Source: Viridothelium virens (lineage: Eukaryota; Ascomycota; Dothideomycetes; Trypetheliales; Trypetheliaceae). From it: a DNA stretch of 64,000 bases. Numbering within the stretch: the stretch's first letter is position 1; each line of letters begins with the position of its first letter. The notes below the pieces were generated by a model. It saw only the letters and a program-made list of their open reading frames with translations. It was not told the origin of the DNA and did no database searches. Below, piece by piece: positions 56,293-64,000 of this stretch. The translations under genes were made by a program, and so were the position numbers. The DNA lies in contig ML991857.1 of assembly GCA_010094025.1 (NCBI GenBank), forward strand, positions 1 to 64,000, in the 5' to 3' direction.

Positions 56293-59082
56293 TTAGTTGT
56301 TCGATTCTCCAGGTGACTGACTCGAGATATTAACAAACGACTGACTCATTGGACTCGCTGGATTGGAACTCATTCCAGCGGAAGATGCTCTACTGTTCCT
56401 CTTCGAATCTCTTTTGGGCAATTCAAGTAGCCTCGCACTCCCTGCGCTCACCTGCCTGGAGTGATGCTTCAGATTAATGCTCTCGGCCCGTTTCATCTGC
56501 ACAGGTTCATGTTCTTCTAGCGGAGAATCTGGTTCGTCGCCCTCAGATTCGGCAACTTGAGAATCTATTCTCTCAAGACCATTCGATGGAGAGTCGGTGG
56601 GCGTGGCATAATCCTCTTCGGCACTCTGCGCTTGATGGAATTGGTTTAAGAGACCTTCAGAAGATTTGACACGCTGGGACCGCTCGATCACAGTAGGCCT
56701 TCGTTCCGAACCTGCTCGAAGTAACGTCTGATCCAACCCACGCGGGTCGCGCGGGTCAACGTCAATAGCCTCCGCACCGCCAAGAGCCTGGCCATTTCCT
56801 TTGTTACCGAACTTCCGGTTCCTCGGTATCTGTCCATCATCATCTTCAGGTGCTGGTGTCAATCGCTTGAAGTACTCCTCTTCTGGCATTCCGAGCTCTT
56901 CGTAGCTTCCACTGTAATCATCGCTTCGAGGTCGCTTCTCTGGGCTTTCCCCACTACTGAGTCGGTGCGAGCTCCGTGCCTGTTTCGATGTCCGCCGAGA
57001 TGGTTTTCCGGAGAGCCACGAGCCTTCACTGTCAACCGATGCGAGAGATTGCGACATCAGTGCGCTGGATGCACGTCCTGGAGTTGGGGAAACGGGAGAG
57101 TCGGTCCGTTGCGACAACATAGTATCCCCAGGGGATGCGCGTGAGGAGCCACCGGTGGGCTTTGCTTCAGCACCAGCAACGGCTTGCTTTTCGATGGGTC
57201 GAGGCATTGGTGGTAGAGCGGTCACCTCTGGAGACTGTCTTCGAGAATCAGGGGGCGACAGCGGCATCTCAGGCAGGTCTTCTCTGAATTTGGATTGCGT
57301 ACGGTGAGGTACGCCTGAACTTCGCCGTCGTTCCGAAGGCTGTTGTTGAAGGTGCGCCGGGATCTGTCCACGCATAGACTCTCGCGACGTATTCGAAAAT
57401 GACACTTCGGACGGGTTTCCCTTGTTCTCCGACTCCCGTTTCCTCTGGCTACTTGTGCCACGACGGAAGAAGGAAGTCCACGTTCCTACACGGCGAGAGG
57501 GGCTTGAGCTGAGCTCTGTTGGCGCTTTCCGCTTGACTGCTTCGTTCGGGGGAGCAGCTACGTCTGGAGTACTTGTATGGCGAAGGTCTGTAACTTGGGA
57601 AAGACCTGATGGTGCACGAGTTTGCTCCGGTGATACTGGTGGAGTATGTTGTATACTCGCTTGCGACAAGCGTCCAACTGGCGCCGTCTCCAGCTTGGGT
57701 TCGTCAACTGGTGACTCTGGAGCTGCCTTCGCTTGTGCCTCCATCGAGGTGTACATTGGAGTATCGATGTGCTGCTCTGATTGAGCAGGGTATGCGTTTC
57801 GACTTTCAGCAGTGGCTGCAAAGGGAATTTGCGGAACCGAGTCCTGGCCTATTGACTCAACCGTTGTTGCGGTCTGAGCGATTGGTTCCTGGTTCTCCTT
57901 TTCCCCTTTAGACTTCGGTTCGTCTTCCACGTCCTTGGTAAGCGGTTGCTCAAGACCTAAGCCAACAGGTTCTTTCCTTCCTTTCTTATCCTCCAGTATA
58001 TGTCCAGATCGTTGAGATCTTGCTGGTGACGAGTCACCTCGTTGTCTCCTCATCTCTTGGTAAGCTTGCTTATCTGCCCGCCTTTGTAACCTTCTCCTAA
58101 TCCTTTCTTCCTCCTGTGCCCTCTTCTTCTCTTGTCGCCTCTGATCCCGCTCCATTAACGCACGAAGTCCACCAGCATCAAGATCATCTGCCAAATCGTC
58201 GATGGTCCTGCTCTCCTTAAGCGTTTCCTTTGTAACAGTACGCTGCTTCTCTTTTTTGGAGTCGGACTGTTGGGAGGTTCCATAGATGGTGCTATGATGA
58301 CTATGATGACTCCCAGGCAACACTTGAGGGCTGCTGGAATAGCGCAGGCGAGGTCGAGGAGAGAATGCGTCAAATCCATGAATCATAAAGGTTCGCTGTT
58401 CCGAGATGCCAGACATTGATGAATGGATTGAGTCTTCCAATGGTAATGAGACGTTTGAGTCTGGTCGTTCGCCTTGTCGACTAGAGTTATTCCTGAATTT
58501 TTTGCTTTCCCTTCTCAAGATTCCATTGTCTTGACCAGCCGGTCTTTTGGGGATGGGAATAGGCTTGCTCAAATTTCTGATTTCTTCCTCGCGGATAGGA
58601 TCCGACCTTCTTTTCTTGCTAGACTTACGTCGCTGGACATTAGCCTCACTCTTGGACATGAGCTTGGTAGGACGTTGGAGTTTGCCTCTTTTTTCATTAG
58701 GCGGTGTCTCGGATCCTGAACCACTTTGATGAGAATTGGTCGGTATTTCTGAGCGATCGAGGTTCACTGGTCTTAGGTGTGGACTCGCACCAATTCCTCG
58801 ATCAGCGGGTAGCGCAGTGATGTTTTCGATACTTCCTCTGTGTGGCAAAAGGTCTGTCGGGTATCTCTTAGTATTTTTTTGCGATGCACTATCTTTAGTG
58901 GATGTTCGTCGAGATCGTTGACTCTGCCGACTGCTAATATTCTGAGGATCCGCTGCCTGGAGTGGCCCAGGCCTTACGTCAAAGGAGGATTGTTCCGGCT
59001 TCTTCCCTTCTGCGACAGGCTGTGGCCCCGCCTGCTTCACTTTGCTACGCCGGCCCCGGCGCCCGAAGGGCCACATGGGCAT
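56293..59082 (-). CDS. Large Ser/Arg-rich protein of unknown function
   Basis: A single frame of 929 residues, mostly disordered. It begins MPMWPFGRRGRRSK, an N-terminal WPFGRR motif followed by basic residues. Ser/Arg-rich stretches with many RxxS sites (RRKSSKKRRSD, RRTSKQARSS) suggest phosphorylation by basophilic kinases. A basic coiled-coil-like helix lies around residue 300-345 (LMERDQRRQEKKRAQEEERIRRRLQRRADKQAYQEMRRQ). Before it is a segment TIDDLADDLDAGGLRAL. Near residue 750 is EELGMPEEEYFKRLTPAPEDDDGQIP. No enzymatic domain is visible. Similar long proteins with this N-terminus exist in other Pezizomycotina; the role is unknown. It is divergent from the Nuf2 gene. Confidence 0.78.
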   Translation of the reverse strand: MPMWPFGRRGRRSKVKQAGPQPVAEGKKPEQSSFDVRPGPLQAADPQNISSRQSQRSRRTSTKDSASQKNTKRYPTDLLPHRGSIENITALPADRGIGASPHLRPVNLDRSEIPTNSHQSGSGSETPPNEKRGKLQRPTKLMSKSEANVQRRKSSKKRRSDPIREEEIRNLSKPIPIPKRPAGQDNGILRRESKKFRNNSSRQGERPDSNVSLPLEDSIHSSMSGISEQRTFMIHGFDAFSPRPRLRYSSSPQVLPGSHHSHHSTIYGTSQQSDSKKEKQRTVTKETLKESRTIDDLADDLDAGGLRALMERDQRRQEKKRAQEEERIRRRLQRRADKQAYQEMRRQRGDSSPARSQRSGHILEDKKGRKEPVGLGLEQPLTKDVEDEPKSKGEKENQEPIAQTATTVESIGQDSVPQIPFAATAESRNAYPAQSEQHIDTPMYTSMEAQAKAAPESPVDEPKLETAPVGRLSQASIQHTPPVSPEQTRAPSGLSQVTDLRHTSTPDVAAPPNEAVKRKAPTELSSSPSRRVGTWTSFFRRGTSSQRKRESENKGNPSEVSFSNTSRESMRGQIPAHLQQQPSERRRSSGVPHRTQSKFREDLPEMPLSPPDSRRQSPEVTALPPMPRPIEKQAVAGAEAKPTGGSSRASPGDTMLSQRTDSPVSPTPGRASSALMSQSLASVDSEGSWLSGKPSRRTSKQARSSHRLSSGESPEKRPRSDDYSGSYEELGMPEEEYFKRLTPAPEDDDGQIPRNRKFGNKGNGQALGGAEAIDVDPRDPRGLDQTLLRAGSERRPTVIERSQRVKSSEGLLNQFHQAQSAEEDYATPTDSPSNGLERIDSQVAESEGDEPDSPLEEHEPVQMKRAESINLKHHSRQVSAGSARLLELPKRDSKRNSRASSAGMSSNPASPMSQSFVNISSQSPGESNN

Positions 59083-60942
59083 CGTGGATGTGGATGATGG
59101 TTAGTCTGGGGGGCGCTCCTGGGGGCCCACGGCCAACTTTGGGTCCTGCATAGATCGCACAATGATGGAGACTATTTCATATGGCAGAATTGATGCTCAT
59201 ATCGAATAGTGTCGGAGATTTGTTTCGTCGCGCAGCCACAGGGTGGGCTAATTATGGCGATTTATCGATTTCGCGTTCGATGGCCTTTGCTCCAACCAGG
59301 AAGCGAGTGACAGCGGGCCGGTTATTTAGACTGAAACGGAACGGCCTGTGCTGAGCGTGGGCAATAGTAAGCGCAATGGAGACGAGAGAAGCAAGAGCGA
59401 GCGCTGGCCCAACACACCAGCCAAGTGTGCAATGTAGAGAGTGACGAACCGGACAACGAGCACTGAGAATGCCAATGGTGATGCAAGGGCAAACGGCGAG
59501 GATGAAGTATGTAAGGAGACGGGGCGGGTGGGTTGGGCGGGATGGGTAGGATGGGCGGATAGCGTTAGCAGCTTGGGGTGCAAGTGAGGCAGACACGAGG
59601 GCGCGGCGTGACCTTGCAATGCTTGCCCAGGCTCTGGAACAGCGACCGTCTCCCGTCTCTCTAGCTAGTCTTTTTAGAACCACTGTCGCCCCAGCTTGTG
59701 TGGAGCACGCGCAGAGGAGCCGAGTCGCGGTCGCTTGACTGTGAATAGTATGGACACGGCGATCAGCCCGAAGCCTTCGACGATCGCCCAAGCCAAAAGA
59801 TCTTACCAATTCCAGTACAGCATAAGCAGCATCCGCAAATACATCCACAACGCACTGTGATCTAGCCTGCAGCGAATGACAAGACAAGTTGTGCCACGTC
59901 GGTTATGCAGACCGGCAGACGTGCACCAGGGCCGGGACAGAGATTCCATCTCCTACACGAATGACTTGCTAGGAAGGCAACATAGCAGGCTACTCTTTGC
60001 TGTTCAATACTCGGCTTGGTAAAAGGGATCATCGCTGGCTCGACTGGGTTTGACGTCGCTCCTGATCCTTACCCGCACTGTCCAAGCTAGCATCGCAAGG
60101 TTCTCGTTGAAAGTTTCAAAAAGGAGTTTTTCAGTTGAATTTGATGGGAACAGAGTTTTCTCATTTCCTAGCTTTTCGATCGCTCCGAATTTACGATCCA
60201 ATCGTCAGCTCTGCGGCTCGGTCCCTTACTAGTTGGCATGACTACAGTAGTCCGTATGGACAGCATAAGCCTTCTCCGTCGCAGTGCGCGATGGTTTTAT
60301 CAATGGGTTCTAGGAACGCCCAGGGACGGATACCGGAAGCCATTGCGTTGGAAGCACCTGGGTGGCTGAGCGCGAGTTGCGAAAAGGGAGAACCTTAACC
60401 GCTCGTATTTGAAGAAGGCACCCGGTCTTTACCTACGCGTCTTGATTCGACAATGTTACTAAATTGGCTTACAAAAGCAAAACTGGCTGATTAGAGGCTG
60501 CGAATGAGAGGCCTCTTCAGCTACACATTGCATCAACACGATAAGCCTTGGTACGTAAGCTCAGCAACGCGTTCCTGGGAATTCAATCTTTGTACTCCGT
60601 ACGGAAGTGTGGAAAAGCCCAAGCTTCAGGTACGATTATGTAGGTACCGGTACCTGCAGGCAAATGGCGGGGAATGGTGTGCGTAATCGCTGGTAAGGAA
60701 AGGGATGGATCGAAGACGGAGGTGGTGCGAGGCGTCAACGCACGTGATGCTCCCTCTTGCCTGTGAAAGCGCTATGCTTAAACGGGAACTCTGTTGACCT
60801 CTGAACTCCACGCGCGGTAACCCGCGAATCATGAACAGCTGGATAAGGTAACGAAGTCTTGATCCATCGCAAACGTGATTCTATATTTTGCGCATGTTAG
60901 AACAGTTTCTCAAAAGTGCCACAGCTGCTACCCGTTCCCGGC
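59083..60942. promoter_or_regulatory. Long divergent intergenic region upstream of Nuf2
   Basis: About 1.86 kb. A GC-rich minus frame at 59252-59887 is judged a chance frame. No gene is supportable. Confidence 0.4.
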
Positions 60943-62383
60943 ATGGATTTCAATCCACGCATGAGCGTCGCGCGGGCGTCGCAGAACAACAACCAGCGCA
61001 AGAGGGAGGAGGAGAGTGATGCATTCATGACATTGGTACTGTTGCTCGTCTACAGCATGCGATGACCGCCTACTGATTATCTTCTCACAGCCCGATCGAG
61101 AAATTGCCGGATGTATCAGCGACATCGGAATCAACTTCACAGTCGCAGATCTTCAAAAGCCAAACGCGCAGCAAATACAGAAGGTCTTTGAATGGTTCGC
61201 AGAACTCCTGATGAACACGACACGCGAAGTGGTGGCACCGGCAATGAAGGCAGCAGCAGAAGACATGTGTGGCCCGGACGCAGAGCGCATTTTTACATCA
61301 GACACGCGAGACCTGATGGGCTTTTTCGTGACATTGCGAAAACTCCTCATTGAGTGCGGTATCAACGACTTCACCTTTCAAGACTTGTACAAACCTACGC
61401 ATCCGCGGCTTGTCAAAATATTCAGCTACATAATCAACTTCATCCGATTTCGCGAGAGCCAGACCGGTGTCATTGATGAACATTTCAACAAATCCGAGAA
61501 GACCAAACTCCAAATCGAGCACCTATACGCAGAAAACCAAGAGAAACAAGAGCACCTCGACTCCCTCCAACACAACCGCAAAGCCACCGAACAAGCTCTC
61601 CAAGAAAAAGAAAAGCGCACCTCTGAACTTAAACAACGCCTGCTCGACCTCAAAAAGGGCCAAGAGCGCGTCGCCGAGAAGCTCGAGCTTGCCCGCCAGG
61701 AACAACACCGCCTCAAATCCGTCCTCGAAGACAAGACCACCACCGCCATGACCCTCCGCCACGACGCCGCCAAACTCCGACCCTACACGCAGCAATCGCC
61801 GTCCGCACTTGAATCCGCCCTGCGCGACCTCAGCAACGCGCTGACCACCGACCGGGAGTCGATCGAGAAGCTCGAGCGACGGGCACGCGCTTTGCAGACT
61901 TCGTCGGACACGTTCGGGGTGGTGAAAGGCGACATCGACGGGCTGATACGGCTGCTGACGGAGCTCAGCGCCGACCTGGCGAAGGAGGAAGCCGAGCTCG
62001 CGACGGCGGGGAAGCGTCGGGATGCGCTGTCGGAGCGGTCGAATAACGTGCGCGATGTGGAGCGGCAGGAGCGGCTGCTGCAGAAGCAGTTGGGCAATAT
62101 TACGGCGCGGACGGAGAAGTTGCGGAAGGGGAGTGAGGAGAGGGCGGAGGAGGCGAGGAGGAGGATGGAGGAGCTGAAGGGTGTGCATCGGAGGTTGGCG
62201 GAGGAGAGGGGGGAGAGGGGCAGGGAGATGGAGAGGAGGAGGGTGAGGATTGAGCAGACGGAGAAGAAGATGGCGGATTTGAAGGAGAATATTGAGGGGG
62301 AGGTGGCGAGTGCGAGGGAGCAGTATTTGAAGATGGAAAGTCATATTAAGCTCTACATTACTGAGATGGAGCAGAGCATCTAA
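60943..62383 (+). CDS. NUF2: Kinetochore protein Nuf2 (Ndc80 complex)
   Basis: Exons 60943-61035 and 61091-62383 give 461 residues, the usual Nuf2 size. Nuf2 pairs with Ndc80 to bind microtubules at kinetochores. The N-terminal calponin-homology domain is visible: REIAGCISDIGINFTVADLQKPNAQQIQKVFEWFAELLM, LMGFFVTLRKLLIECGINDFTFQDLYKPTHPRLVKIFSYIINFIRFRE. From about residue 165 a nearly unbroken coiled coil runs to the end, ending KLYITEMEQSI. The 55 nt intron lies just before the CH domain. The coiled-coil codons towards the 3' end are G-rich and create a long antisense frame. Confidence 0.93.
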
Positions 62384-62677
62384 GGGGTTGAGCCTCCATC
62401 TTTTCGTCATGATATTGGAGTTTGGGGAATTGAGGTTTTGATGAGGCGTCAGTCTCAAATTTGATGGACTGATTTTGAGATACCTTTGATGCCTTCGTTT
62501 CAGTCAGTTCGGAGACACTGAAATTAGATGTATGAAACACCCGTGTTGCTATGCTATGCCTGTCTATGAATGCGATATGTACAGTCATTAATAGTAAGCC
62601 CTGGAGGTATCTTGGCGTCCACCGAATACAAACGCCTGGTAAATGACCACATCGCGGTGGTAAAGGATCTCTCCTAT

Positions 62678-63783
62678 TCACAAGAAGTAATCCGGGAGGT
62701 TCTGTCCTCCTTGATTCTGCTGCTGCTGTTGCTGCTGTTCGAGACGATGCACCTCGTTCTCAGGCGCTGCTTCAAATACATTGAAGAATCGTTCTCCACT
62801 ATCGCTCACTTCCAGTACGCTTGCCATGTTACCGCACCGATAACAGTAATTGGGTGCACTCCACACCGTGCTCAATCGATCGTCGTACAAGACTTGGTAT
62901 CCCTCCTGACACAACTGATGTGCACGCAGTATGTGGTTGAAGTTGTTGAGCTGTAAAAACTTCTGGACGACCCGCGCGCCAAAGGTATATCCTGCACCTC
63001 GGGGCGAGAGAGAAAACTCGTCACGACTATCGTCGGGGTCAGACCACACTAGATCTGCCATAGGACCCTCATGAGGTATTTCTCGGAAACGGTCGATGAC
63101 CTTGATCTGATCGATGGAATGGATGCTCGGACTCAGGCCGCCATGTACACAGAAGATGGCGTCGTTGATGACCACGCTAAGTGTCAGGAAGTCGAACAGA
63201 TCAGTGAAGTGGTGCCACACTGCTGCGTTGCCATATTTACGACTGCACTCTGTGTAGAAGCCATAGGATTGAGTGACGCCTCGAGACTCATGATTCCCAC
63301 GAATAAGGTGTACACGTGAGGGATAACGGAGCTTGAGGCAGATGAGAAGAGAGATTGTTTCGACACTGAAGAGCCCACGGTCGACGTAATCACCTGTGAT
63401 GTGGAGACCCGGTTAGCGGAGACAGATCTTTCAGAGTGATTCGACGCGCTCTGGCAACTTCGAGGCTCAACGTACCAAGAAAAAGGTAATTCGTGTCCGG
63501 GCAAAAGCCACCTATACGAAAGATCTCCAGCATGTCAAAGAACTGCCCGTGTATATCTCCTACAACTGTCACCGGTGCTGCAATATGTACCACATTGCTC
63601 TCCTTCATCAACAATTCCTTCGCTTTCGCGCATATTGCTTCAATGACCGAATCCGCAAGGAGTTCTTTCTTGTACAGTCGGGAAATGCATTCGTCCAAGT
63701 CAATACTAGCTTTAGCAAGTCAGCACCATAATCTTTTGCAAATCTCTCGCATTAAGTTTCTGAGTACCTGGGAGACCGGGCAT
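62678..63783 (-). CDS. ppg1: Ser/Thr protein phosphatase catalytic subunit, Ppg1-like (PP2A family)
   Basis: Exons (minus) 63768-63783, 63476-63709 and 62678-63393 give 321 residues. Metal-binding motifs GDIHGQF, GDYVDRG and GNHESR are complete, as are HGGLSPS, WSDP, SPRGAGYTFG and SAPNYCYRCGN. The start region DLDECISRLYKKELL and the segment NVVHIAAPVTVVGDIHGQFFDMLEIF match yeast Ppg1 more closely than PP4 or Sit4. The C-terminus keeps the methylatable DYFL, preceded by a run of eight Gln. The first exon is only 16 nt (MPGLP plus one base). Ppg1 acts with the Far complex in yeast; the partner here is unknown. Confidence 0.9.
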
Positions 63784-64000
63784 CACTCCTACTCGGACCT
63801 GTAATTACCCAAGTGGCAACGAGGTCGTGTGCCAGGTGTTGGCGATCAGCAGAAGGAGAGAAGGCACTTCGCCTGTGAGTCTGGATGTTGAGATCGTGGG
63901 ATCATCCTCATGCGGCTTGATTCACGTCACAAGGCGCGTGCAGAGGGCAGCACAAACATCGTGAACTTTGGCGGGGAAGGCTGCTGTGAAATCAGATTTT
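63784..64000. other. Upstream region of the Ppg1-like gene
   Basis: The last 217 bp of the window, 5' of the phosphatase start. Nothing else was seen. Confidence 0.4.

Noticed and set aside
59252-59887. Minus-strand frame of 211 codons upstream of Nuf2
   Set aside because: It is GC-rich, without any domain or family-like segment and lies in a promoter region. Overlapping frames are equally open.
61523-62458. Minus-strand frame of 311 codons over Nuf2
   Set aside because: It is antisense to the coiled-coil exon. Long leucine- and proline-rich runs mirror Glu/Lys codons, so it is a shadow.

Overview
This 64 kb window is nuclear DNA of a filamentous ascomycete (Pezizomycotina). Most introns are 50-170 nt with GT..AG ends. 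Gene content fits as well: secreted GH5 and GH53 plant-wall hydrolases, a HET-domain gene, a NACHT-ankyrin-SPRY receptor and a DUF7924-type protein. The class cannot be fixed from sequence alone; Dothideomycetes is plausible. No tRNA, rRNA, CRISPR or bacterial-type feature was found. Exon boundaries were placed by hand from splice signals, reading frame and family motifs.

Layout. 1-10 kb: the 3' part of an MCT-like MFS transporter, a Vba-type vacuolar MFS transporter, a class I glutamine amidotransferase, and a Ynd1-type Golgi apyrase. 10-17 kb: a tandem repeat, a DUF7924-like protein with a PD-(D/E)XK-like signature, a GH5 endo-mannanase and a cysteine-rich single-pass membrane protein. 17-26 kb: an RNase H-like ORF, a 1,620-residue NACHT/ankyrin/SPRY receptor and a decayed gene. 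26.4-36.2 kb: a UDP-sugar island with UDP-glucose 6-dehydrogenase, a nucleotide-sugar transporter fused in frame to a glycosyltransferase, and a second, paralogous glycosyltransferase. Related GC-rich repeats lie on both sides of it. 36-43 kb: a HET-domain gene between direct repeats, a GH53 endo-galactanase and a class 3 lipase. 44-64 kb: mostly conserved housekeeping genes (Bqt4-like protein, RhoGDI, thioredoxin, Nuf2, Ppg1 phosphatase) and three fungal proteins of unknown function. One of these three lies wholly inside an intron of the RhoGDI gene.

How the genes may work together. The strongest candidate for an undescribed system is the 26.9-35.8 kb island. The dehydrogenase would make UDP-glucuronate in the cytosol. 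The transporter half of the 904-residue fusion would carry a UDP-sugar into the Golgi or ER lumen, where the attached glycosyltransferase and its neighbour could use it. The intron at the fusion point could also act as a switch, because its retention would give a transporter without the enzyme. The receptor and the HET gene on either side are typical nonself-recognition genes, so 18-39 kb looks like an accessory region. The remaining secreted enzymes do not form an obvious pathway with it.
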